DNA from: Candidatus Zixiibacteriota bacterium | GTDB lineage: Bacteria > Zixibacteria > MSB-5A5 > GN15 > FEB-12 | Assembly (NCBI GenBank): GCA_019038695.1 | Contig: JAHOYZ010000007.1 | Coordinates: 124,001-188,000 of the forward strand | Direction of reading: 5' to 3' | Length of the DNA stretch: 64,000 nucleotides | In this document: positions 1 through 8,949 of the stretch, piece by piece | How positions within the stretch are numbered: the stretch's first letter is position 1 | How the letters are laid out: each line of letters opens with the position of its first letter | Notes under the pieces: generated by a model | Databases searched by the model: none | What the model saw: only the letters and a program-made list of their open reading frames with translations | Told to the model about the DNA's origin: nothing | Program-made: the position numbers and the translations under genes

Positions 1-2144
1 AGGATCGGCCCAATGGCTTCCAGACCGCCCATACGCTGCGCCAGTTTGTAGGCGATATTTCCGGAGTTGAGATCGGGAAACACAAACACATTAGCCTTTT
101 CTTTCAACAGTGAGAAAGGAAAATGTTTCTCCATGAACTCGGGCATCAAGGCCGTATCAGCCTGCATCTCACCCTCAACAATCAGGTCCGGGTACTTTTC
201 TTTGAGCATTGCAGTCGCCCTGGCCACCTTCTTCGATTCGGGATAGGGGGCCGAACCAAAATTGGAGAACGAGAGCATTGCAATTCGCGGCTTAATATTG
301 AGGCCCTTACATACACGAACGGCGCCTTCGGCGATCTCTACCAGTTGCTCTGCCGTCGGGTTGATATTAACCGTCGTATCGGCAAACAGGTACACCTGAT
401 CCTTATCAAGCATGACAAACAGACCCGATACACGGGTGACGCCTGGTTTGAGATCGATTATTTCCAGTGCCGCTCGGATAGTCGTGGGGTAGTCGGTGAT
501 TACACCCGCAAGGACAGCATCGCAGTCACCGTTTTCAAGCATCATAACGCCGAACTTGGTCGGGCTATTCATGGCATTCTCAGCCTTGCTCCGGGTGACA
601 CCACGTCGTTTACGCTTCTCGTAGTACATTTCAGCGTACTCGTCTCGCTTGGACGATGCGGAGGGATCTATGATCTCAATGCCGTTCAATTTGATGTCAT
701 GCTCCGCCGCCAAAACCTTGATAGCCTTGGGATTCCCCAGCACAACCGGCTGAGCCAGTCCCCCCTCGACAACTTGGTGAGCAGCGCGGAGAATACGGCT
801 GGAATGACCTTCAGGATATACGACCTTGCGTGGAGTACGACGTGCTTTTTCGCTGACAACCCGCATGATTGTCCGGCCGTGTCCAATACGCTGGGCCAGC
901 TCTTCTTTGTACTGATCGATATCAACTGGATGTTTTGCAACGCCAGTATCCATTGCCGCCTGAGCGATAGCCGAAGCTTCCCACACAAGAATGCGAGGAT
1001 CAAACGGTTTAGGAATCAGATACTCTCTTCCAAATTTAAAATGGCTTCCACCATAAGCTTCTGCCACGACATCAGGGACCTCTTCCTTGGCCAATCCTGC
1101 CAGAGCTTTGACGGCTGCAATCTTCATCTCTTCGTTAATGGCGGTGGCAGCAACATCAAGTGCCCCACGGAAGATGAACGGGAACCCCAACACATTATTG
1201 ACCTGGTTGGGATAGTCGCTCCGACCGGTAGCCATAATTACATCTTTACGAGCCGCAAGGGCTTCGGGATAAGTAATCTCCGGATCAGGATTAGCCATTG
1301 CAAATACAATCGGATCCTTGGCCATGGATCGAACCATATCCTTAGTCACCAGATCCTTGATCGACACGCCGACAAACACATCAGAATCCTTCATGGCATC
1401 AGCCAGAGTACGGCAATCTGTCTTGCGAACGAACTCTTGTTTGTACTTGTTGAATGTGTCTCCACGCCCTTCGTACATGACACCCTTGGAATCGACCATC
1501 AGCAGGTTTTCTTTTTTCACTCCCAGGGACACATACAACTTGGCACACGCAATACCGGCCGCGCCGGCTCCAGAGTATACAACTCTGATTTTACTGATGT
1601 CCTTACCAACAATCTCGAGCGCATTCAGTAAAGCGGCCGCCGAAATAATCGCCGTTCCATGCTGGTCATCGTGGAAAACCGGGATGTTCATAGTCTTCTT
1701 GAGGGTCTCTTCAATGTAGAAGCACTCCGGACCTTTGATATCTTCGAGATTGATACCACCGAAGGTAGGCTCCAGCAATTGACAACACTTGATTATCTCG
1801 TCCGGATCCTGGGTATCCACCTCGATATCGAATACATCAATATCAGCGAATCTCTTGAACAGAATCCCTTTGCCCTCCATAACCGGCTTGCCTGCGGCAG
1901 GACCAATATTGCCCAGTCCCAGTACAGCGGAGCCGTTGGAAACAACTGCGACTAAGTTCCCCTTGGCTGTGTACTTGTACACATCTTCTGGATTTCGGTG
2001 AATCTCCATACACGGATCGGCTACACCGGGGGTGTAGGCCAATGACAGATCACGTTCCTTTCGACACGGCTTGGTCGAAACAACTTCTATCTTGCCTGGT
2101 CGACCATGACTGTGATAATCGAGGGCTTCCTGTTTGGTAACCAT
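1..2144 (-). CDS. maeB: NADP-dependent malic enzyme with phosphotransacetylase-like domain (3' end cut by window edge)
   Basis: Decarboxylates malate to pyruvate with reduction of NAD(P), feeding the pyruvate/PEP node in the cytoplasm. I translated the minus strand from the ATG at 2142-2144, which follows an AAGGAGTGGG ribosome binding site; 714 codons lie inside the window. The N-terminal half carries the malic-enzyme signatures [28 protein letters not shown] and the Rossmann motif [15 protein letters not shown]. The C-terminal half, beginning near [12 protein letters not shown], resembles phosphotransacetylase (for example [15 protein letters not shown] and [11 protein letters not shown]). 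MaeB proteins are usually about 760 residues, so roughly 45 are missing beyond base 1. In this family the PTA-like part is normally regulatory (acetyl-CoA sensing) rather than catalytic; that is family knowledge. Every long plus-strand frame across it is a shadow. Confidence 0.95.
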   Translation of the reverse strand, partial: MVTKQEALDYHSHGRPGKIEVVSTKPCRKERDLSLAYTPGVADPCMEIHRNPEDVYKYTAKGNLVAVVSNGSAVLGLGNIGPAAGKPVMEGKGILFKRFADIDVFDIEVDTQDPDEIIKCCQLLEPTFGGINLEDIKGPECFYIEETLKKTMNIPVFHDDQHGTAIISAAALLNALEIVGKDISKIRVVYSGAGAAGIACAKLYVSLGVKKENLLMVDSKGVMYEGRGDTFNKYKQEFVRKTDCRTLADAMKDSDVFVGVSIKDLVTKDMVRSMAKDPIVFAMANPDPEITYPEALAARKDVIMATGRSDYPNQVNNVLGFPFIFRGALDVAATAINEEMKIAAVKALAGLAKEEVPDVVAEAYGGSHFKFGREYLIPKPFDPRILVWEASAIAQAAMDTGVAKHPVDIDQYKEELAQRIGHGRTIMRVVSEKARRTPRKVVYPEGHSSRILRAAHQVVEGGLAQPVVLGNPKAIKVLAAEHDIKLNGIEIIDPSASSKRDEYAEMYYEKRKRRGVTRSKAENAMNSPTKFGVMMLENGDCDAVLAGVITDYPTTIRAALEIIDLKPGVTRVSGLFVMLDKDQVYLFADTTVNINPTAEQLVEIAEGAVRVCKGLNIKPRIAMLSFSNFGSAPYPESKKVARATAMLKEKYPDLIVEGEMQADTALMPEFMEKHFPFSLLKEKANVFVFPDLNSGNIAYKLAQRMGGLEAIGPI

Positions 2145-2376
2145 TGCGGTCCCACTCCTTAATATCGTCGGCCTGCGGCCAACGTTGGTTTTTAGCTGCC
2201 CGAATATATCGGCCGCGAAGAGGCGGTCAAGTAGTTTCTGAGATCAAATCGCACTGGGATTGACGGGAATAAAAGCCACTCCAGCAAGTGCTTGACATAC
2301 TGATCGTCGCAGCTTAGCATTGCTGCCACAAAGTTGACTTACCGCCATCCTTGATCCTTTGGCATTGAGAGGAATT

Positions 2377-4236
2377 ATGAGATTCTTTATCCAAATGGCC
2401 CGAAAATGGATCTGCACCTTGGCTTTAGGCATTACTATTACGACTATTTCTCCCTCAACTCAGTCGCAAGACATCAATCCCGTATATGAACTGAAGGATA
2501 TCATTGTAGTCACTGGTGCCATATCACCGGTGAAGTTCTCCGAGTTACCCCGCAGCATTGAAGTGATCGGGCCGGACCAGATAGCCCAGTCCCCCGCCAT
2601 TACCGTGGCAGAGTTGTTAGCCCAGGTTCCCGGGGTCGATGTCCGTCGGCGAGGGGCTAACGGGGTTCAGGCGGATATCAGTATCCGGGGAGGAACTTTC
2701 GAACAAACGCTGGTGATGATCGACGGCGTACCACTCAGTGATCCACAGACCGGGCACCACAATCTTGATCTACCCTTGAACCTCAATGACATCAAGCAAA
2801 TAGAGGTCCTTAAAGGACCCGGTTCCCGACTGTTCGGCCCCGGCGCCATGGGCGGAGCTATCAATATCATTACTCGCCAGCCTCAGGAGACAGCCGTCAG
2901 GCTCAAGACAATCGCTGGAAATCATGGTCTTTTTGATCACTCCCTGGCCGTTTCGATGATAAAGGGCAAGACGCAACATCGCCTGTCGCTGGGTCGTCGG
3001 GCTTGCGAGGGTCATGTAGAAGGTGCGGAGTTTGATGTCTCGATTTTTTCATACGGCATATCTTTTCCCGTGGGAGATGCAGCGGCTCGTTTTGACGCCC
3101 GGTATACTGACAAAGAGTTTGGAGCCTACCGATTCTACAGCGACCGCTTTCCCGACGAATGGGAAGCAACTTCATCGCTGCTTCTTTCTGGAGGAGTTAA
3201 TTATGAGTATGGTAAGGCCGTAGTATCCACCCGTGCCTTCTGGCGACGGCATGACGACGAGTTCATCCTCGACCGCAACCGTCCCCAATGGTATTGTAAC
3301 CAGCATACAACCGATGTCTTCGGAGGCGAAGCACGTTCTTATCTGACGACAGAATGGGGTGTAACATCCCTCGCCGTCGAAATATCAGCAGAAGAAATTG
3401 AGAGCTCCTCGCTTGGTGACCATCGTCGATCCCGCACCGGCCTGTTTCTCGAACACCGCTTCACTCCCATAACCAATGTTTCTGTGGTTCCCGGAGCTAC
3501 CGTCTATCACTATGAGGATTGGGGATGGAGAATGTGGCCCGGTGTTGACATCGGATACCGTCCCACTGAAACCACCAATTTGTTTTTCACCGTTGGGAAA
3601 TCCTTTCGTGTCCCCACCTATACCGACCTATACTATGAGAGCCCGGCCAATATGGGCAACCCCGATTTGGAGCCGGAGGAAGCATGGACGTACGAGATCG
3701 GGGGACGGTGGTCGCATCCGGGGTTACTGTTCAACGCTGCTGTTTTTGTCCGCAACGGACAGAACCTTATCGATTGGTCCCGCCTCAACTCTGAGGACGA
3801 CTGGCAAGCACATAACGTTTCCGAGGTCACTACCCGCGGGATGGAGATTGGCGTTGTTGCCGACCCAACGAAACTCTGGGGTGGTCGAGTCTTTTCCAAG
3901 CTGCACCTGAGCTATACCTATCTCGACGCCGATTATTCCAGCCGGGATTATGAATCCAAGTATGTCCATGATCATCTTCAGCATCAGCTGATCCTGAGGA
4001 CCCAATCGAACCTGACCAGCATTTTTCATTTGTCGTCAACCGTTCGCTATCTGCGCCGCTTTGAACATGACGGAAGCATTGTGGTCGATACTAGGCTCAG
4101 GTTGCGTATGGAAGATGTGGAATTTATGGCCGAGATTGATAATCTGTTCGATGCCGACTACACAGAGATTGGTACCGTACCCATGCCCGGCCGTTGGCTG
4201 CGAGTGGGGTTAAGCCTGAACACGGATGGGCTGTGA
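2377..4236 (+). CDS. TonB-dependent outer-membrane receptor, BtuB-like
   Basis: Predicted outer-membrane gated channel that imports a scarce ligand using TonB energy. The start is the ATG at 2377 behind AGAGGA rather than an upstream in-frame TTG at 2359. The 619-residue product begins with a signal peptide (hydrophobic stretch ending around STQSQ), followed by a TonB-box-like DIIVVTG, a plug domain (about residues 40-150 with VAELLAQVPGVDV, IRGGTFEQTLVMIDGVPL, IEVLKGPGSRLFG and AMGGAINIIT) and a beta-barrel. FRVPTYTDLYYESPANMGNPDLEPEEAW-type sequence (split here) is typical of the BtuB/cobalamin branch, and the length matches BtuB (about 600). Unusually the last residue is Leu, not the terminal Phe of many barrels. 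Cobalamin as ligand is inference; no B12 riboswitch is recognisable upstream. It faces the symporter gene tail to tail with a 14-base gap. Confidence 0.85.
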   Translation: MRFFIQMARKWICTLALGITITTISPSTQSQDINPVYELKDIIVVTGAISPVKFSELPRSIEVIGPDQIAQSPAITVAELLAQVPGVDVRRRGANGVQADISIRGGTFEQTLVMIDGVPLSDPQTGHHNLDLPLNLNDIKQIEVLKGPGSRLFGPGAMGGAINIITRQPQETAVRLKTIAGNHGLFDHSLAVSMIKGKTQHRLSLGRRACEGHVEGAEFDVSIFSYGISFPVGDAAARFDARYTDKEFGAYRFYSDRFPDEWEATSSLLLSGGVNYEYGKAVVSTRAFWRRHDDEFILDRNRPQWYCNQHTTDVFGGEARSYLTTEWGVTSLAVEISAEEIESSSLGDHRRSRTGLFLEHRFTPITNVSVVPGATVYHYEDWGWRMWPGVDIGYRPTETTNLFFTVGKSFRVPTYTDLYYESPANMGNPDLEPEEAWTYEIGGRWSHPGLLFNAAVFVRNGQNLIDWSRLNSEDDWQAHNVSEVTTRGMEIGVVADPTKLWGGRVFSKLHLSYTYLDADYSSRDYESKYVHDHLQHQLILRTQSNLTSIFHLSSTVRYLRRFEHDGSIVVDTRLRLRMEDVEFMAEIDNLFDADYTEIGTVPMPGRWLRVGLSLNTDGL

Positions 4237-4250
4237 CCGATACAGAGCGA

Positions 4251-5669
4251 TCAGTGGCGACGGGATAACCGACTGACTGTTATCAACACAAAAGCGGAAA
4301 GAAACAGCGGCAGGATACTCAACGCTTTCGGCCCCAGAATCGTAGCGAGAATCTCCATTCCACTTTCAGTCAGAAGTGCTTTAATGGCAATCCCGTCATT
4401 AACTTTGCCCAGAATTGCAGATGCTCCCCCTGCAGTTACGGCCCAGAAACCGGCCGAGCTGGTTATTCCGAGACGCTTCCGCCAGAAACTTGCCAGAGTG
4501 GGCACGGCCAGACCGCCTACAAAAATGGTGTAGCCAAGCAGCAGCGATGGAATGATACCGCGCTGCATCAGGGCGATCCCTCCAGCCACCAGTCCAAGCC
4601 CTATCACCGCGGCACGGGTGATGTACAACTGTCTCTCTGCTGACTTCTTCGAAGCCGGATCAACGACGTTTCGAGAGAATATCGTCGCGGCTGAGATCAG
4701 ACAACTATCAGCCGATGACATTATGGCCGCCAGAAATCCAGCCGCTACCAGCCCACGCAAACCGGATGGCATCAGGGTTTGCAGAGCATGTGGAAGCGCA
4801 TCCTCGGCAGGAAGCAACGGAAATCTGGTCGCGATGAGGACCCCAAGAAAGGCCAGCAACAGCGCCAGGGGCACCACCACCCCCGCTGCCAACAGGGTTG
4901 CTCGTCGTGCTGCCTTATCGCTGCGGGCGCTCAGAACCCGTGAGTAGATGTCGGGTCCGGTCAAATATGGAAGTCCTACGATTAGCGGGTAGAAAACCAA
5001 TAGCTCGTACCAACCGAATTTCTCCGACACCGGAAAGTCCAGCGCACCTGCGGGCAAGGAAGCCCACGATAGCGCCTGTTGGTCACCCCCGAACAGCAGA
5101 AACGAGAGCAACAGGAAAACACTGCCGATCAAGAGACCAAACTGCCACCGGTCAGTTTTGATAACCGACAACTGCCCCCCCAGAAAAGTATAACATATGC
5201 ACACAACCGCGACTGCTATCAGAGTCCATTGAAACTCGACACCGAACAGAACGGCGATGATCCGGCCTCCAGCGACAAACTGGGCCGCCACCACACCACA
5301 CCAGGCCACTGCGATCACAACTCCGCCGATGAGGGCAACTCGTGGACCATACGCATTGCGTAGAATGTCGGGTAGTGTGACGACCCTTTGTGTGCGGACT
5401 CGGGCCGCCAGAAACAGGCCAAGGGGTATCAAAGCCAGACCACCCATCATGGCCCACCAGGCACCGGTCAAACCCTGAGTGTAACCCAGACCAACAATAC
5501 CGATCGTTGATGAGGCACCAAAAATGGTAGCCACGAGTGAGGTAGTAATACGGTTCGTTCCGTATTTACGTCCAGCTAACCAATACGAGTCAGGCGTCTG
5601 CCTGCGAACACGCCAACCGACAAACAGCATAACCACGAAGTAAGCTGAGATTACTATCAGGTCAAACAT
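4251..5669 (-). CDS. Sodium:solute symporter family protein
   Basis: Inner-membrane secondary transporter of the SSS/SSF family that would couple Na+ entry to uptake of an organic solute. The 472 residues form about 13 hydrophobic helices. The N-terminus shows the family pattern: a first helix, then SYWLAGRKYGTN, then TTSLVATIFGASSTIGIVGL, the helix that in SSS proteins helps bind Na+. LTGPDIYSRVLSAR and AAIMSSADSCLISAATIFSR are characteristic of the family core. Substrate cannot be read from sequence; the gene sits 47 bases after the rhomboid gene in a peptidase-rhomboid-symporter operon and converges on the TonB receptor, so no metabolic neighbour names the cargo. Confidence 0.85.
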   Translation of the reverse strand: MFDLIVISAYFVVMLFVGWRVRRQTPDSYWLAGRKYGTNRITTSLVATIFGASSTIGIVGLGYTQGLTGAWWAMMGGLALIPLGLFLAARVRTQRVVTLPDILRNAYGPRVALIGGVVIAVAWCGVVAAQFVAGGRIIAVLFGVEFQWTLIAVAVVCICYTFLGGQLSVIKTDRWQFGLLIGSVFLLLSFLLFGGDQQALSWASLPAGALDFPVSEKFGWYELLVFYPLIVGLPYLTGPDIYSRVLSARSDKAARRATLLAAGVVVPLALLLAFLGVLIATRFPLLPAEDALPHALQTLMPSGLRGLVAAGFLAAIMSSADSCLISAATIFSRNVVDPASKKSAERQLYITRAAVIGLGLVAGGIALMQRGIIPSLLLGYTIFVGGLAVPTLASFWRKRLGITSSAGFWAVTAGGASAILGKVNDGIAIKALLTESGMEILATILGPKALSILPLFLSAFVLITVSRLSRRH

Positions 5670-5716
5670 AGAGGAACATAATCATATGTTGGAGAAGATG
5701 AAATGCGAAAAGCCAT

Positions 5717-6436
5717 CTACCGCCAACGCACCCGGTACGAACGTCGTCCTTTTGTGACCGAACGGACCCTTCTTTTGCCCCGCGTCAGGAGCCACAGCAG
5801 AATCAATCCGAACAGGAAACCACCGACATGGGCGAGATATGCTACCCCACCCCCTGTGCTCGACCCCGCTAGAGACATCAGTAGTTGATAGCCAAACCAG
5901 AACCCCAGAACGACTTTGGCCGGCAGGGTCATAAACTGAATGAAGAAGAACACTACCAAGCAGGTGATTCTGGCTCGTGGATGCAATACCATATATGCGC
6001 CCATCAAACCGGCTACTGCTCCCGAAGCTCCCACCAGAGGAATCTGTGAGTTCGGACCAAACAAAGTATAAAGGCCAATCGCGGCCAAGCCTGAAATAAG
6101 ATAGAAAAGAATGAACTTGATGCGGCCAAAATAGTCTTCGACGTTGTTCCCGTAGATCCACAGGAAGAGCATGTTACCAATCAGGTGCATCCATCCACCG
6201 TGCATGAACATCGACGAAAATGCTGTGAAGTAGGCCGAAGATGACAGCTCTGGCGTCAACTCGACCGCATGTACCAGTTCATACGGTATGTATCCATATT
6301 GATAAACAAAGAGGTTGAATCCCTTTGCTCCAAGCAATTGAGAGTACAGAAATATCGCGCTGTTGACCACGATCAGGGCTACTGTAAGATAGGGCTTTCG
6401 CACCGTGGGTATGTCATCGCGGATCGGGAAAAACAT
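5717..6436 (-). CDS. Rhomboid-family intramembrane serine protease
   Basis: Predicted intramembrane protease that cuts transmembrane helices of other proteins inside the inner membrane. The 239-residue protein has six or so hydrophobic segments. The Ser-His dyad is visible: Ser138 in GASGAVAGLMG and His203 in LAHVGGFLFG; the upstream HGGWMHLIGNMLFLWIYG (about residues 79-96) contains the conserved loop that follows the first helix of rhomboids. The C-terminus ends in a very basic tail (KRRVRSVTKGRRSYRVRWR), probably cytoplasmic. Its gene starts 9 bases after the stop of the M23 peptidase gene, so the two are surely cotranscribed. Natural substrates are unknown. Confidence 0.92.
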   Translation of the reverse strand: MFFPIRDDIPTVRKPYLTVALIVVNSAIFLYSQLLGAKGFNLFVYQYGYIPYELVHAVELTPELSSSAYFTAFSSMFMHGGWMHLIGNMLFLWIYGNNVEDYFGRIKFILFYLISGLAAIGLYTLFGPNSQIPLVGASGAVAGLMGAYMVLHPRARITCLVVFFFIQFMTLPAKVVLGFWFGYQLLMSLAGSSTGGGVAYLAHVGGFLFGLILLWLLTRGKRRVRSVTKGRRSYRVRWR

Positions 6437-6445
6437 GCCTCACTC

Positions 6446-8740
6446 CTACTTGCCGTGCGAACGCCCGGATTTCTTGATGTAAAAATTGAAGTACTTTTCA
6501 AACAGGTTACCAGCGCGATCAGTCACCATCAGTCCAAAATGGTGACGCCCCGGCTCCAGTGGTTCCAGCGGTCGGGCAGAGCAACGACCCGATTCGGGAT
6601 CATACTCGGGAATCAGCCATTGACCATCTATTTCGATCCTGATGTCACTATCGTCGCCTATGCCGGAGAGAGTATCCTCGATGAAAAAACTGACCGGTGG
6701 GCGGACATCGTGGTATTTCCCGCCATCCATAAGGGATAATCGTTTTATAGTCGGTGGATCGTAGTCAATAACGGACACAAACGAACCACCCCCCCTCGAG
6801 GCGGCGCTGAGAGTAGTTCCTTCGAGTACATTATCTAACCAGACCCAGCGATCTTCCTGTTCGTCCAGCCAGCATAGACCACTCTGTTGATTGGTCTTGC
6901 CTTTCCGGGGGATACGGTAACTGATTTCAAAATCCTTGCGACAGACGAATGCCTTCGGAAGAATCTGATAGTGATCGGAACTAACACGCATGGCGGTCTT
7001 ATTGAGCACCGGGGTCCACTTCAGTTCAACAAAGGTCGGCTTATAGAAATAGTCCACTCCAGCTCTAAGATGGAAGAGCTTATTGATGGCGACTTCTTCT
7101 TCCGGCTCAAGCCCCAGCACGACGATATTGAGCGAATCGGATGGTATCATAAAATAGGCAGAGTCGTGAGAGGTGGCCGCTTCGATCCGGTCAATCCGGG
7201 CATATTGTTTAATGGGTGGAATCAAACAAGCATGCTTGGTCATATCGATGTAATTCGGATACTCGGTGCCAAGCAGACTATCGCGCCAGTATAGGTCAAT
7301 GCGCGAATCGGCACCTTTGGCGTTGATAATACCAAGAGTCACCAGCAAACCATCCTCGATAATCTCATGTTTGATCCTGAGCTTCTTACTCCCATGTTTG
7401 CGCAGGCCGTTGAACAGATTGTCTTGAATAATCACTCCAGAAGAAGTGTAAAGAAACATCCGCAGCACTGCCCTCGCGAATTTGAAGCCGCGTACTTTAC
7501 AGATCAGTTTGCCGTCACCGATCTCTATCATCTCGACATCCGGCGACTGTCCCCACGCCTTACCACGATTAAGCAGAGCGATCGCAGAATCTATCGAAAA
7601 CGCCTCGAATCCGGCTATCGGAGACAAGTAGAACAGAGTTGTGTCTTTGGCTACGCTAACCGTCGAGTCGAGGTCATAGATATGTTCGTGTGGCCCCCAT
7701 AAGAACCGGAACTTTAGTTCGGATTGATTTCCTGAGGCATCTTCGGCTACTATTCGCCCCTCGTGTAACCCATAGCGTTCGCTGCCTTCCAATCCAAACC
7801 GCCCCTCGGAAGTACCCTTTCCCCGCCCTCCAGCAAAGACATTACCTGTCTTCTTGTAGAGGCTTCGAACATGTTTGCGCTTATCGACTGCCGCCAGATA
7901 ATCGTACTCAAGGCTGACAGTGTGATTGGTTTTAAAATCCACCGAATCGAACTTCACCTGATAGTGCAGATCATCGTCAATATATAATGACAGCTTATAA
8001 ACGGAGTGTTTCATTCCACCCGGTCGTCCGCGGTCAAAACACTCCACAAACAAGCCAAACGGTCGGTTCAGATAGAAAGGCATATCAACAAAATAGTGAT
8101 CCTCTTTCCCTGTCCGCACTACGTCAACCTGCAGTTTGCGCTCGCCATTCGGTAGAAGAGACCGGTCATCCACAAGGGCAACACCCAATCGTGTGAACGT
8201 CGGACCGATCTTGTCATGAACTTTGAAACCTGATTTCAGAGGATTGAGAGGCGTATCATCCTGCCGTTTCTCAAAGTGAAGATGTGGCGCCCCGCTACCA
8301 GTTTTCCCCGTAAACGCGATTAGCTCTCCCTTTTTCACGGGTAACGAATCCTCAGGGAAATACAGATCCTGGTAATACTTCTCCGACTCAATTTGAGCTG
8401 CTTTCAACTCCCTGTCCACCGGAGCGGAGAACTGCGACAGGTGTCCGAAAACATACGTGTAACCGTCGTCACAACGTATGTACAGCGCCTTCCCATAGCC
8501 CTCGTATGAGGTTCTGACACGCCATACATAGCCACTCTCCGGGGCAAAAACCTGCTTGCCGATCTTGCCGCCGGTGCGCAAATCCAACCCAAAATGAAAG
8601 TGCCCGTCTCGATAATCGCCGAAGCCGCTGGAAAGATCAATATCGCCCTTCAAAGGCCATTCTTGCACGGCCTTAGCGCCCCCAGTCAGGAAAAGTAGTA
8701 AAGCTAACAAACTCAGTAGTTTAGTCGATATACTCAGCAT
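6446..8740 (-). CDS. Secreted M23 (LytM) metallopeptidase with long C-terminal beta-rich region
   Basis: Predicted periplasmic peptidoglycan peptidase or peptidase-like regulator. The 764-residue product starts with a signal peptide (residues 1-24), and unusually for this class the LytM domain is N-terminal, at about residues 27-165. Zinc ligands are intact: His49 and Asp53 in HFHFGLDLRTGG, and His152/His154 in PHLHFEKR. About 600 further residues are beta-rich; the last 95, including MVTDRAGNLFEKYFNFYI, look like an Ig-like domain. It opens an operon with a rhomboid protease and a symporter. I see no transmembrane anchor besides the signal peptide. Whether the long C-terminal part binds a partner or wall material is not evident. 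Confidence 0.85.
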   Translation of the reverse strand: MLSISTKLLSLLALLLFLTGGAKAVQEWPLKGDIDLSSGFGDYRDGHFHFGLDLRTGGKIGKQVFAPESGYVWRVRTSYEGYGKALYIRCDDGYTYVFGHLSQFSAPVDRELKAAQIESEKYYQDLYFPEDSLPVKKGELIAFTGKTGSGAPHLHFEKRQDDTPLNPLKSGFKVHDKIGPTFTRLGVALVDDRSLLPNGERKLQVDVVRTGKEDHYFVDMPFYLNRPFGLFVECFDRGRPGGMKHSVYKLSLYIDDDLHYQVKFDSVDFKTNHTVSLEYDYLAAVDKRKHVRSLYKKTGNVFAGGRGKGTSEGRFGLEGSERYGLHEGRIVAEDASGNQSELKFRFLWGPHEHIYDLDSTVSVAKDTTLFYLSPIAGFEAFSIDSAIALLNRGKAWGQSPDVEMIEIGDGKLICKVRGFKFARAVLRMFLYTSSGVIIQDNLFNGLRKHGSKKLRIKHEIIEDGLLVTLGIINAKGADSRIDLYWRDSLLGTEYPNYIDMTKHACLIPPIKQYARIDRIEAATSHDSAYFMIPSDSLNIVVLGLEPEEEVAINKLFHLRAGVDYFYKPTFVELKWTPVLNKTAMRVSSDHYQILPKAFVCRKDFEISYRIPRKGKTNQQSGLCWLDEQEDRWVWLDNVLEGTTLSAASRGGGSFVSVIDYDPPTIKRLSLMDGGKYHDVRPPVSFFIEDTLSGIGDDSDIRIEIDGQWLIPEYDPESGRCSARPLEPLEPGRHHFGLMVTDRAGNLFEKYFNFYIKKSGRSHGK

Positions 8741-8841
8741 AACAGTGCAATCCTTCCTCAGTAGTGTTTGGCGGTCAAAGGCAATCTATTGTTCAGCGAA
8801 CACTAATGACAGTATTTTTGTACAAATATTGCCTGTGAAGG

Positions 8842-8869
8842 TTGCATATCGGCCTGTATGGCTTATATT
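8842..8869 (+). promoter_or_regulatory. Weak sigma-70-like promoter candidate for the PpiD-like gene
   Basis: TTGCAT at 8842-8847 and TATATT at 8864-8869 are separated by 16 bases. The -10 element matches well but the -35 only poorly. It lies 80 bases before the start of the foldase gene in the divergent region shared with the M23 peptidase gene. Confidence 0.25.
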
Positions 8870-8949
8870 CTTAGGCTTGATGAGAGTGCTTCGGTGTAGA
8901 TGCCGGCGCACAATTTACACTTTTGGGAACCGACAAGGAGTAGAATCGA

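Noticed and set aside
123-1631. Long plus-strand open frame (502 codons) across the start of the window
   Set aside because: It lies opposite the malic enzyme gene, whose minus-strand translation is unambiguous; the plus frame has no family motifs.
2244-2376. Possible cobalamin riboswitch before the BtuB-like receptor (GCCACT seen at 2275)
   Set aside because: The conserved B12-box and the CCGCAACTG-type core are missing; a six-base match is expected by chance.
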